Assembly (NCBI RefSeq): GCF_013283195.1
Contig: NZ_JABEKT010000004.1
Span: forward strand, 62,001 to 126,000
From: Ensifer adhaerens
GTDB taxonomy: Bacteria > Pseudomonadota > Alphaproteobacteria > Rhizobiales > Rhizobiaceae
Reading direction: 5' to 3'
Length of the DNA stretch: 64,000 bases
The position numbers and the translations under genes were made by a program. The notes under the pieces were generated by a model. It made no database searches. It was not told the DNA's origin and saw only the letters and a list, made by a program, of their open reading frames with translations. Below are positions 8,025 to 16,287 of this stretch, one piece after another; within the stretch, counting starts at the first letter, position 1; every line of letters begins with the position of its first letter.

Positions 8025-9500
8025 TTGCGGATCTTCACAGCGGCGCTTGCGACGGAAACCAACACCTTCTCTCCCATCTGCATAGACCGTCGGGCCTTCG
8101 AGGCGTCGCTCTATGCACCACCGGGCGAGCATCCGGAGACGCCGACGCTCTGTACGGCCCCGCTCACGGTCGGCCGCCGCATCGCAGCGGAAAAGGGTTG
8201 GACGCTGATCGAGGGTACCGCCACGTGGGCGGATCCGGCCGGCCTCGTCAACCGCCAGACCTATGAGGGTCTGCGCGACGAAATTCTCGATCAATTGCGC
8301 GCCGCACTGCCTGTCGATGCCGTTGTCATGGGACTGCACGGCGCCATGGTCGCCGACGGCTACGAGGATCCCGAGGGCGATCTTCTGACCCGCATTCGCG
8401 CGATCGTCGGTTCCGACGTTCTCGTCTGCGCTGAACTGGACCCGCACAGCCACCTCACCGCAAAGCGCGTTTCGGCGGCGGACTTCTTCGTCTTTTTCAA
8501 AGAGTTTCCGCACACCGACTTCGTCGATCGAGCGGAAGATCTCTGGCGGATCGCCATCGATACGCTTGAAGGCCGCGTCACGCCGGTGATGTCCGTTTTC
8601 GACTGCCGCATGATCGACGTCTATCCGACGTCGCGTGAGCCCATGCGCTCGTTCGTCGACAAATTGATACGCATCGAGGCAGAGGATCCGGACGTCCTGT
8701 CGCTGTCGGTTGTGCACGGTTTCATGGCCGGCGATGTCCCCGAAATGGGGACGAAGGTGCTTGCCGTGACCAACGGCAAGCCGGAGAAAGGCGAAACGCT
8801 GGCACGGGAACTCGGGCTCGAACTCTTTTCGAAGCGCGGAACCTTCATCATGCCGCAGATCGATGAGAAGCAGGCAGTTGCCGAGGCCTTGGCGGCCACC
8901 GAAGGTCCGGTCGTAATTGCCGATGTATGGGACAATCCGGGCGGAGGAACAGCGGGCGACGCGACCGTGCTGCTCGAAGAATTGCTGGCGCAAGGCGCGA
9001 CCAACGCCGCTGTCGGAACGATTTGGGATCCGATGGCCGTACAGATCTGCATGGCCGCCGGCGAAGGGGCTGAAATTCCGCTGCGTTTTGGCGCCAAGTC
9101 AGCGCCAGGAACGGGTAACCCGGTCGATGGCATCGTCAAGGTCATCAAACTGGTGCGCAATGCCGAGATGCAGTTCGGCGAGAGTTTTGCGCCCTTCGGT
9201 GACGCGGCCCTCATCTCCTATCGCGGTATCGACATCATCCTCAACTCGACGCGAGCGCAAAGCTTCGATCCGAGCCTGTTCTCGGTGATGGGCATCGAAC
9301 CGCAGGCAAAAAGCATCCTGGTCATCAAATCGACCAACCACTTCTACGCCTCGTTCTCCAAGATCGCCGCACAGATCCTCTATTGCTCGGCCGGCACGCC
9401 CTACCCGAACAATCCCGCCAAGACCGCCTATCTGCGCGCGCCCCGGAATATCTGGCCAAAGGTTGCTGATCCGCATGGCCTTGAGAAAGGCGCAGCTTAG
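8025..9500 (+). CDS. M81 family (MlrC-like) metallopeptidase, copy B
   Basis: A 491-residue paralogue of the M81 protein at 1915-3357. The start chosen is TTG 8025, giving MRIFTAALATETNTFSP, the canonical family N-terminus, with GAAAGG eight bases upstream; the open frame extends upstream without a better start. Proposed zinc ligands keep the same spacing as copy A: Asp139 and His141 in ELDPHSH and His163 in FPHTDF. The C-terminal domain has ADVWDNPGGGTAGD. It follows the NTF2-like gene and ends before a terminator shared with the convergent ABC operon. The two copies are clearly diverged in the substrate-facing segments, so they probably act on different bonds or compounds. Confidence 0.88.
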   Translation: MRIFTAALATETNTFSPICIDRRAFEASLYAPPGEHPETPTLCTAPLTVGRRIAAEKGWTLIEGTATWADPAGLVNRQTYEGLRDEILDQLRAALPVDAVVMGLHGAMVADGYEDPEGDLLTRIRAIVGSDVLVCAELDPHSHLTAKRVSAADFFVFFKEFPHTDFVDRAEDLWRIAIDTLEGRVTPVMSVFDCRMIDVYPTSREPMRSFVDKLIRIEAEDPDVLSLSVVHGFMAGDVPEMGTKVLAVTNGKPEKGETLARELGLELFSKRGTFIMPQIDEKQAVAEALAATEGPVVIADVWDNPGGGTAGDATVLLEELLAQGATNAAVGTIWDPMAVQICMAAGEGAEIPLRFGAKSAPGTGNPVDGIVKVIKLVRNAEMQFGESFAPFGDAALISYRGIDIILNSTRAQSFDPSLFSVMGIEPQAKSILVIKSTNHFYASFSKIAAQILYCSAGTPYPNNPAKTAYLRAPRNIWPKVADPHGLEKGAA

Positions 9501-9574
9501 TCCCGCTCGCGGCCCTGCTACGGTGGCCACTCGGCAGAGGGGCCCCTTCGACCAAGCCTTGTTCAATTGCATAT

Positions 9575-9609
9575 GAAAAGGCCGCCGTCCCCGATCAGGG
9601 ACGGCGGCC
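9575..9609 (-). terminator. rho-independent terminator of the sugar ABC operon
   Basis: A 12-bp perfect stem (9580-9591 with 9598-9609) with a 6-base loop lies between convergent genes. Read leftward it is followed by TTTT, so it terminates the minus-strand operon ending with the ATPase gene; it may also stop the rightward M81 transcript. Confidence 0.88.
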
Positions 9610-9629
9610 GATTGCATTGGGAGTGATCG

Positions 9630-10763
9630 TCAGGCCGCAGCCGGATCGAGCAATTCCATGTCGATGTCGGTAAGCTCCACACGCCGCTCGAGCGCGATAC
9701 CCGCCTCGTCGAAAAGGTGGCAATCGGCGGCACGAATGCCCGTCAGCACCTGTTCTTCGGGGCGAATGGCCACCGTGCCTGGCAGCATTGCGCAGTAGTT
9801 CTCGCCTTCGCCACCGATCGCGGCGTAGGCTACGGTGTGGGCGCCGAGACGCTCGATAACCGTTGGCGTGACAGACAGAGACAGGTCGCCGGCTCCGAGC
9901 AAGATATGCTCGGGCCGCACGCCCAGCGTCAATGTTCGCCCGACCAGACCGGCATGCGGCCTGACCGGAACAACAACAGCCTGCCCCTTGTAGTCGACCT
10001 CCACGCCGGCATCGCTGACGGCCGTGCAGGTTACTGCCAGGAAGTTCATCTTCGGATTGCCGATGAAACCGGCAACGAAGATGTTGGCAGGCTTGTGGTA
10101 GAGTTCGAGCGGTGCGCCTGTCTGGGCGATTTCACCGGCATTGAGGACGACGATCCGGTCCGCCATCGTCATCGCTTCGACCTGGTCGTGCGTGACGTAG
10201 ATCATCGTGGCCTGCAATTGCCGGTGGAGCTTTGCCAGTTCAATGCGCATGTCGGCGCGCAGCGCCGCATCGAGGTTCGAAAGCGGCTCGTCGAACAGAA
10301 AGATTTTCGGTTCGCGCACGATCGCCCGACCGATGGCAACGCGCTGGCGTTGGCCGCCAGACAGCATTCCGGGCTTTTGCTGCAGCCGCTGGTCGAGATG
10401 GAGGATGCGCGCTGCATGCTCCACCTTGGCCTTCAGTTTCTCTTCCGGCATCTTTTCTACGCGAAGCGGAAAGGCAATGTTCTCGAAGACGGTCATGTGC
10501 GGGTAGAGCGCATAGGATTGGAACACCATGGCGATCCCACGTTTGACCGGCGGCAGGTCGTTGACGCGTTTGCCATCGATCAGGATGTCCCCCGAGCTGG
10601 TCTCGTCAAGACCGGCTATCATCCTGAGCAATGTCGACTTGCCGCAACCGGAAGGTCCGACGAAAACGACGAACTCACCGTTTTTGACTTCGAGTTCGAT
10701 GCCCTTCAGCACCTCGAATGTCCCGTAGAATTTCTGAACCGTATTGAGATTGAGCTGTCCCAA
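9630..10763 (-). CDS. carbohydrate ABC transporter ATP-binding protein (UgpC/MalK type)
   Basis: A 377-residue CUT1-family ATPase that powers the importer encoded just upstream. Walker A GPSGCGKSTLL is near residue 37, the signature LSGGQRQR and Walker B IFLFDEPLSNLDA follow, and about 140 C-terminal residues form the MalK-type regulatory TOBE domain. The start is TTG 10763, preceded by GGAG. It is the last gene of the leftward operon 15025-9630, separated from the binding-protein gene by 87 bases that contain a stem-loop. Substrate specificity resides in the binding protein. The symbol ugpC is not given because glycerol-3-phosphate is not implied. Confidence 0.92.
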   Translation of the reverse strand: MGQLNLNTVQKFYGTFEVLKGIELEVKNGEFVVFVGPSGCGKSTLLRMIAGLDETSSGDILIDGKRVNDLPPVKRGIAMVFQSYALYPHMTVFENIAFPLRVEKMPEEKLKAKVEHAARILHLDQRLQQKPGMLSGGQRQRVAIGRAIVREPKIFLFDEPLSNLDAALRADMRIELAKLHRQLQATMIYVTHDQVEAMTMADRIVVLNAGEIAQTGAPLELYHKPANIFVAGFIGNPKMNFLAVTCTAVSDAGVEVDYKGQAVVVPVRPHAGLVGRTLTLGVRPEHILLGAGDLSLSVTPTVIERLGAHTVAYAAIGGEGENYCAMLPGTVAIRPEEQVLTGIRAADCHLFDEAGIALERRVELTDIDMELLDPAAA

Positions 10764-10816
10764 GAAACTGTCTCCGGCCGCCGGCTGGAAGCGGCCCGTT
10801 CGTAACGGATTGGTCA

Positions 10817-10843
10817 GGGCCGCGGACCGAAGATCCGCGGCCC
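10817..10843 (-). other. intercistronic stem-loop after binding-protein gene
   Basis: A 10-bp perfect GC-rich stem (10817-10826 with 10834-10843) with a 7-base loop, eight bases past the binding-protein stop. There is no T-tract, so it is more likely an mRNA-stabilising or attenuating element than a full terminator. Confidence 0.65.
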
Positions 10844-10850
10844 GATGAAC

Positions 10851-12080
10851 TTACTTGTACTCTTCGAGTTCACCAGCCGCCTTCTTCAGGGCGTCGGCCG
10901 GCTCTGCCTGACCGGTCACGACCGACTGGACCATGGCGATGACGACGTTCTGGAAGCCCTTGTAGTCGGTGAAGAGCGGCTCCGGACCACCAAAGGCGAT
11001 ACCGTCAATGAACGGCTTCCAATAGGGATCCTTCTTGACGAACTCGTCGACCATCGGCGACGGCCGCAACGGCGTCAGGCCGGCAGCGCCCTGAAGTTCA
11101 TACTCGCCTTGCGGACCGGGCGAGGTGATGAACTTGGCAAATTCGATCGCCTTCTCTTCGACGCCGGACCCCTTGAACACCGCCAGGCTGTCGGTAATCA
11201 GCAGCGTGCCCTCGCCCTTGGCCGAGGGGCCGAGCGGCAGCGGCGCGACGCCCCAGTTGACCTTGGTATCCTTCAGGCGCACGGCGGCACCTGAGCCCGA
11301 CTGGAGCATGCCAACCTTGCCGTCGAGGAAGATGGCCCGCATCTCGTTCTGTTCGTAGGCGGTCGCACCTTCGACGGAATAGGGCGTGATGTCCTTGTAG
11401 GCCTGGAGCGCCGCCAGAACTTCCGGGCTGTCGATGACGATCTTGTCGCCGTCGATCACCTTGCCGTTGTTGGTGTATACCCAGTGCATGAACTGGTGCA
11501 TCGTGTTGTCGAAGGTCTTGGCCGGAAGACCATAGCCGGCGACACCAGTCTTTTCCTTGATCGTCTTGGCAAACTCGATCTCTTCTGCCCAGGTCTTCGG
11601 CGGCTTCTCGGGATCAAGGCCCGCCTGCTTGAACAGGTCCTTGTTCCAGTAAAGCGCCTTGGTGGAGAAGGCGACGGGAACGCCCCACTGGTTGCCGTCG
11701 AAGGTCACCGTGTCGACGATGTTGGGGTAGTACGTCTTCTTCTCCTCGTCCGTCATCGGCACGGGCACGATCAGATCGTTCTGAGCGAACTCCTTCAGCG
11801 TGCGCGAGCCGACATAGGCCATGGCGACCGGCGTGCCGGCGGCGGCGAGCGTCGTCGCCTTGTCCTGGCACTGAGCCCAGCCGACGACTTCCGGCGTGAC
11901 CTTCCAGCCTGGGTTCTTTTCTTCCCACTGCTTGATGTACTTGGCATGCACCGCATCCATGGTGTCGCCGCAGTAGATCCAGCTGATCTCCTGGTCGGCA
12001 GCCTGGGCAGCAACGCCGCCGAGCGCGGTCGAGCCGAGCAGGGCGAGCGCGAATACCCCTGTCTTGAATTGAATTGACAC
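10851..12080 (-). CDS. extracellular solute-binding protein, sugar ABC importer
   Basis: A 409-residue family 1 periplasmic binding protein. It has a Sec signal peptide (about residues 1-28, FALALLGSTALGGVAAQAA) and the usual MalE-like layout (ISWIYCGDTMDAVHAKYIKQW, later GKVGMLQSGSGAAVRL). The start is GTG 12080 with GGGAG eight bases upstream. It is the fourth gene of the oxidoreductase-permease-permease-binding protein-ATPase operon. Ligand is not deducible; the genomic link to a hexosaminidase and an RpiR regulator suggests an amino-sugar-containing oligosaccharide, polyol or glycoconjugate. Confidence 0.9.
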   Translation of the reverse strand: MSIQFKTGVFALALLGSTALGGVAAQAADQEISWIYCGDTMDAVHAKYIKQWEEKNPGWKVTPEVVGWAQCQDKATTLAAAGTPVAMAYVGSRTLKEFAQNDLIVPVPMTDEEKKTYYPNIVDTVTFDGNQWGVPVAFSTKALYWNKDLFKQAGLDPEKPPKTWAEEIEFAKTIKEKTGVAGYGLPAKTFDNTMHQFMHWVYTNNGKVIDGDKIVIDSPEVLAALQAYKDITPYSVEGATAYEQNEMRAIFLDGKVGMLQSGSGAAVRLKDTKVNWGVAPLPLGPSAKGEGTLLITDSLAVFKGSGVEEKAIEFAKFITSPGPQGEYELQGAAGLTPLRPSPMVDEFVKKDPYWKPFIDGIAFGGPEPLFTDYKGFQNVVIAMVQSVVTGQAEPADALKKAAGELEEYK

Positions 12081-12115
12081 TTTTTATGCTCCCGTTCTCT
12101 GGTGGTTGGTTGGTC

Positions 12116-12973
12116 TTATTGTTTCACCGCGCCCGCGGTCAGCCCGCTGACGAGATACCGTTGTAGGAGGAAGATCACGACGACCGCCGGCGCGATGCCG
12201 ACGAAGCTTGCAGCCATGAGCTCGTTCCAGATGACTTCCTGGCGTCCGAAATAGGCAAACAACCCGACCGGCAGCGGCATGAACTCGGTCTTGGAGTTGA
12301 AGGTCAGCGCGTAGATGAACTGCTGGGCATAGGCGCCGATGAAGGTGGTGATGGCGACGACCGTGATGCCCGGCATGGCGATCGGCAGGATCACGCGACG
12401 CAGGGTATAGAAATGGCTCGCGCCATCGACAAAGGCGGCCTCGTCCAGTTCGCGCGGGATGCGCATCATGTAGGTGCGCAAAAGCCAGATCGCCGACGGG
12501 ATCAGGAAGGCAACGCCCGGCATGATCATCGCGAGATAGGTGTTGAGCACGCCGAAGCTGCGCATCAGCCTGAAGAGCGGGATGAGAAGAACCGCACCCG
12601 AGAACATGTTTACGGCCAGAAACGCCCCGAGCAGCAGCCCGCTGCCGCGGAATTTGAAGCGGGCAAAAGCGTAAGCCGCCGGGATGACCAGGATCAGCAC
12701 GATCGCGGTCACGATGGTGGATATGAAGAAGGAGTTGAAGATGTAGCGCGCAAAGCCTGGCACGCTTTCCCACATGGTGAAGTAGGCCGCAAACGAAGCG
12801 TTCTCGGGCCAGAACTTGTAGGGCGATGAAAAAAGCAGGCTCAGCGGCTTCAAGGATACGATAAAGCCTTCGACGAACGGCGCCAGAATGAAGGCGAGGA
12901 ACACGAAGATACCGACATAGATGGCGACGAGTTCGTACCAGCGATAGCGGTTGATCAGGGCAGGCTGGCTCAT
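12116..12973 (-). CDS. carbohydrate ABC transporter permease (MalG type)
   Basis: A 285-residue inner-membrane subunit with six predicted helices and the EAA loop ELDEAAFVDGASHFYTLRRVILPIAMPG that contacts the ATPase. The ATG at 12973 overlaps the stop of the preceding permease gene by four bases (ATGA), indicating translational coupling. A longer frame extends upstream but overlaps the previous gene and is not used. Together with the 12970-13854 product it forms the membrane channel of the importer. Confidence 0.92.
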   Translation of the reverse strand: MSQPALINRYRWYELVAIYVGIFVFLAFILAPFVEGFIVSLKPLSLLFSSPYKFWPENASFAAYFTMWESVPGFARYIFNSFFISTIVTAIVLILVIPAAYAFARFKFRGSGLLLGAFLAVNMFSGAVLLIPLFRLMRSFGVLNTYLAMIMPGVAFLIPSAIWLLRTYMMRIPRELDEAAFVDGASHFYTLRRVILPIAMPGITVVAITTFIGAYAQQFIYALTFNSKTEFMPLPVGLFAYFGRQEVIWNELMAASFVGIAPAVVVIFLLQRYLVSGLTAGAVKQ

Positions 12974-13854
12974 TTCTGTTCCCCCGCGGACAGACGGCTG
13001 GTAACGCGGAAATAGGCAAAGCAGAAGATCGACAGGAAGATGCAGATCAGCACGGCACGCGCCGCGCCCTCCCCGTATTTCTTCGAGCCGATCGCGGTGC
13101 GATAGGTATCGATGATCATCGTGGTGGTCTCGCCGTTGGGGCCGCCCTGCGTGAGGATCCAGATGATGTCGAAGGAATTGAAGGTCGCGATCAGCGACAA
13201 CATCGACATGGTGATCAGCGACGGAACCAGGAGCGGCAGCGTGATCCTGCGGAAACGGTAGAACCGGCCCGCCCCGTCCGTCCATGCGGCCTCATAGAGG
13301 TCCTGCGGGATCGCCTGCATCGCTGCCAGCATGTAGAGCGTGACGAGCGGCACGCCGATCCAGACGTCGGTGACGATCGTCGCCCAGAAGGCGGTCGAAC
13401 CGCGGGCCAGGAAAGCGATCGGTCCTTCGATGATCCCCCAATTCTGCAACACGCCGGAAATCATGCCGAACTGGCCATTGTACATCCAGCCCCACATGAA
13501 GATGCCGATGGCCATCGGCACGATCCACGGCGGCATGGTGAGGAGCCGGAAAAGCGCGCGCCCGGGCACGGCGGCATTCAGCATCGTCGCACCGAAGACC
13601 CCGATGATCATCTTGATCGAGACCGAAAAGAAGGTCCACACGAAGGTGCGGAAGATGACCTCGGCGAAGGTTTCGTTGAAGATCTTGTCGTAATTGACCC
13701 AGCCGACCCAGTTTGTCGTCTTCTTAAGCGAGGCGTCCGTGAACGACAGGATGAAGGTATCGACGAGAGGATAGGCGACGATGACCGTGACGTAGAGCAC
13801 GGCGGGCAAAAGCAGGATCCAGGCGAAGATGATCGTGCTGCGTTGAACACTCAT
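12970..13854 (-). CDS. carbohydrate ABC transporter permease (MalF type)
   Basis: A 294-residue membrane subunit with six predicted helices and the EAA loop DLYEAAWTDGAGRFYRFRRITLPLLVPS. ATG 13854 is preceded by GAGGAG; an upstream in-frame extension to 14067 lies inside the oxidoreductase gene and is rejected. It begins 13 bases after the oxidoreductase stop and overlaps the second permease gene by four bases, so the operon is tight. Confidence 0.92.
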   Translation of the reverse strand: MSVQRSTIIFAWILLLPAVLYVTVIVAYPLVDTFILSFTDASLKKTTNWVGWVNYDKIFNETFAEVIFRTFVWTFFSVSIKMIIGVFGATMLNAAVPGRALFRLLTMPPWIVPMAIGIFMWGWMYNGQFGMISGVLQNWGIIEGPIAFLARGSTAFWATIVTDVWIGVPLVTLYMLAAMQAIPQDLYEAAWTDGAGRFYRFRRITLPLLVPSLITMSMLSLIATFNSFDIIWILTQGGPNGETTTMIIDTYRTAIGSKKYGEGAARAVLICIFLSIFCFAYFRVTSRLSAGEQK

Positions 13855-13867
13855 CCCGCTTCTCCTC

Positions 13868-15025
13868 TCACGCCGCCCGTGAATGCAGGGCTTCGTCGAA
13901 GCGGTCCCAGATGGGCCTGAGATCGATGACGCTGCGCTTGCGGCGGGCCTCGTCCATCGACAAGGCGAGGATGCCGGCTTCGAGTGCATCAATCGTCGAG
14001 ACCGGCAGAGGCCTGCCGTCACGAACATGGCCGATGATGTCGGTCGCCATCTGCTCGTCCGCGCCATAGTGCTGCGACAGTTCGGTGGCGGCGTATCTGT
14101 TCTCGACGACCTTCTTGCCAGTCAGCATCTCGTGCACGTCGAAATAGCCACGGATGAAATCGCCCTCGGCCATGCCGCGCGACCCCATGATGCAAAAGCG
14201 GCGGAACTGATCCGGCACATTGAGGTTGGTGTGGAAGTTCATGCCGACGCCATTGGCATATTCGACAATGGCGACCTGGTAGTCGATGATGTCGCCATCG
14301 CTGTCGAACACCTTGTCCGATCCCATCCAGCCGCTTGGCTTGCGATGAAAAAGCTCAAGGTCGTTGATGCCCTCGCGTGCGGGATCGTTTGCTGGAATGA
14401 AGCTCTTGCGCCCGCCGAAGCTCGCCACCCGTTCCGGACGGGCGCCGATGACGCCGTTGTAAAGGTCGAGGTCGTGGCAGCATTTCTCCAGCATGAAGCT
14501 GCCGGAATAGCGCTCGTAGCGGCGCCAGTCGCGCATGAAGAAGGCGCCATGATAGGGCTCGATGTGTTCGGATGCCTCGATCGAAACGACCTGGCCAAGC
14601 TTCCCTTCCGCAAGCGCTGCGCGAAGGTCCCGGTACATCGGCGCGTAGCGCAGCACCAGGCCGACCATCAGGCGCTCGTGGCCGAATTTCGCCATCAGCT
14701 GCGCAAGCTCCAGGCTTTCCTGAACGGTCGTCACAATCGGCTTTTCGCTGAAGACCTTGAGACCGGCCTCAAGCCCGATCCGGATATGATCGAGATGCAT
14801 GTGGTTCGGTGACCCGATCATCAAGAGGTCGAGCTTCTCGTTGGCGATCAGCTCTTCGGGCGTCGCATAGGCCTTGCCGGCGGAGATGCCTTTTTCGACC
14901 AGACCCGGAAGCCCGGCAGGCGCGGGATCGACGTAGCCGGCGATCTCGAAATTCTCATCCATGGCTTTGAAAACGTAGCCCAGATATCCCAGACGGAATC
15001 CGAGTCCGATTATCCCGACTTTCAT
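13868..15025 (-). CDS. Gfo/Idh/MocA family oxidoreductase
   Basis: A 385-residue NAD(P)-dependent sugar or cyclitol oxidoreductase. The Rossmann start is MKVGIIGLGFRLGYLG and the family lysine lies in the EKP motif of FSEKPIV (about residue 100); a GSFMLEKCCHDLDLYN segment provides the histidine-containing active-site helix. ATG 15025 gives the standard family N-terminus with AAGGGAAC upstream, whereas the longer frame to 15151 has an unrelated leader. As first gene of the operon it probably acts on the sugar taken up by the linked importer. Substrate could be a hexose, amino sugar or inositol-type compound. Confidence 0.88.
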   Translation of the reverse strand: MKVGIIGLGFRLGYLGYVFKAMDENFEIAGYVDPAPAGLPGLVEKGISAGKAYATPEELIANEKLDLLMIGSPNHMHLDHIRIGLEAGLKVFSEKPIVTTVQESLELAQLMAKFGHERLMVGLVLRYAPMYRDLRAALAEGKLGQVVSIEASEHIEPYHGAFFMRDWRRYERYSGSFMLEKCCHDLDLYNGVIGARPERVASFGGRKSFIPANDPAREGINDLELFHRKPSGWMGSDKVFDSDGDIIDYQVAIVEYANGVGMNFHTNLNVPDQFRRFCIMGSRGMAEGDFIRGYFDVHEMLTGKKVVENRYAATELSQHYGADEQMATDIIGHVRDGRPLPVSTIDALEAGILALSMDEARRKRSVIDLRPIWDRFDEALHSRAA

Positions 15026-15123
15026 GCTCGCACTGTTCCCTTGCCTTATGGCGTAATTTATTTTCGCAGACTGGGACAGTTTTTTGAGGTCGTCAACCCA
15101 AATCCGCGTATTTTGTAAAATTG

Positions 15124-15138
15124 TGAAATTCATTTTCA
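15124..15138. promoter_or_regulatory. candidate RpiR operator, TGAAATTCATTTTCA
   Basis: An inverted repeat (TGAAA with TTTCA) 98 bases upstream of the oxidoreductase start codon. It matches the reverse complement of the element at 7475-7488 except for one inserted A. Sharing between two promoters of the same locus and adjacency to an RpiR gene support an operator role. Confidence 0.5.
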
Positions 15139-15236
15139 TGGAACGCAGCAAATGCCGCTATGGCAGGCATTTCCCGGACAACCAAAGAGGGTGTGACCTC
15201 CGCAACTCTCCGACAGGAGGAAAGCGGTCCAGACCA

Positions 15237-15470
15237 CTATACGTTGCGTGGGTGATTTCTGGTCGGTTCAGGCTTTTGCAAGCTAGCGATCGCGCCAAGT
15301 GCAGCAGCCGTGGCAATGGCCCGGCCAGACAATGGTAGCCTTATCTTGGGATGATCACCGACCGTTCCCTTCCGTGTGATCTGCGCATTTGGCGCAGTCA
15401 GGAGCGCAACGGCCAGCGCGCTACGAGCGGCAAAGACTTCCTTCTGACGCCCTGATAAAGCACGCGCCAT
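15237..15470 (-). other. doubtful small ORF, possible remnant
   Basis: A 77-codon frame starting MARALSGRQKEVFAARSA with no recognised domain. Its third-codon-position GC is lower than in neighbouring genes, no ribosome site is clear, and it lies in the intergenic region downstream of the osmoprotectant operon. It may be chance or a decayed gene fragment. Confidence 0.15.
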
Positions 15471-15549
15471 TCCAGCACGCAGTCCTGTGTTCTGACGCGG
15501 CGCGCAGCCGATGACCCCAATGGCATGGCAGGCGGTGGGCGGCGCTGCC

Positions 15550-16287
15550 CTAACGTCCCATTCGAGACCCGAGACTTCGTTCGGCTGCCTGCAGGGCATC
15601 GTGGATCAGGACGGCAAGCACCGCAACGATGAGCCCCCCCTGGACGACGAAGGCAAGGTTGTTGGACTGCAGACCGGCGATGATCACTTCGCCGAGCGTC
15701 CTTGCCGCAACCGTCGAGCCGATGGTCGCAGTCGCCAGGCTGATGACCACGGAGAGCCGGATTCCGGCGAGGATCACCGGCATCGCCAAGGGCAGTTCGA
15801 TCTTCATCAACCGTTGACGCCCGGTCATGCCGGTGCCCCGCGCCGCCTCCATGATCGATGGCGGCAGGGTCGTCAGCCCCGTCAGTGCGTTCTCGAAGAT
15901 TGGCAGCAGACCGTAAAGGAAGAGCGCAATCAGCGTCGGCTTTTCACCAAAACCGAAGATCGGCACGGCGAGTGCCAGGACGGCGACTGGTGGAAAGGTC
16001 TGCCCGATATTCACCAGGCTGCGCGAAAGCGGCAGGAACTCTGCCCCCGAACGACGCGTCACCAGGATCGCCAGTGCCAGCGCGACGACGGTCGCGCAGG
16101 CCGTTGCGATCGCCACCGTGCGCAGATGCAGCAGCGTCAGTTGCAACAGGCTGCCCTGGTTGTAGATCGCCGGCGCATTCTCCTGAACCAGCGGCCGCAA
16201 CAGCGGTTCGAACCATTGAGGCTGGATCAGAAAGGCGACGAGGACAGCAAATGCAAACAGCCGAAACAGAGTTGGAAGGCGCAGCAT
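15550..16287 (-). CDS. yehW: osmoprotectant ABC transporter permease (YehW-like)
   Basis: A 245-residue permease of the glycine-betaine/proline (OTCN) ABC family with about six hydrophobic segments and the EAA-like loop IMEAARGTGMTGRQRLMKIELPLAMPVILAG. It is the last gene of a four-gene set in the same order and of nearly the same sizes as E. coli yehZ-Y-X-W. ATG 16287 overlaps the stop of the ATPase gene by one base (TGATG); GTG 16290 is an alternative with four-base overlap. Substrates of such systems are compatible solutes such as betaines, at low affinity in E. coli. Confidence 0.87.
   Translation of the reverse strand: MLRLPTLFRLFAFAVLVAFLIQPQWFEPLLRPLVQENAPAIYNQGSLLQLTLLHLRTVAIATACATVVALALAILVTRRSGAEFLPLSRSLVNIGQTFPPVAVLALAVPIFGFGEKPTLIALFLYGLLPIFENALTGLTTLPPSIMEAARGTGMTGRQRLMKIELPLAMPVILAGIRLSVVISLATATIGSTVAARTLGEVIIAGLQSNNLAFVVQGGLIVAVLAVLIHDALQAAERSLGSRMGR

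Larger units (their letters stand above)
15026..15549. other. 524-base intergenic region; promoter of oxidoreductase-ABC operon, otherwise no clear gene
   Basis: The right end of the oxidoreductase operon and the left end of the yehW-like gene are separated by 524 bases. The part near 15040-15140 is AT-rich and holds the operator-like element at 15124-15138. The remainder has no convincing gene; a weak minus-strand frame at 15237-15470 is described separately. GC content is lower than in flanking genes. No terminator with a T-tract was found after the yehW-like gene. Confidence 0.55.

Noticed and set aside
9630-10763. Assigning the ATPases at 9630 and 37084 to glycerol-3-phosphate uptake (ugpC)
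   Set aside because: UgpC-type ATPases serve many sugar importers; neither operon contains ugpB-like features that I can recognise.
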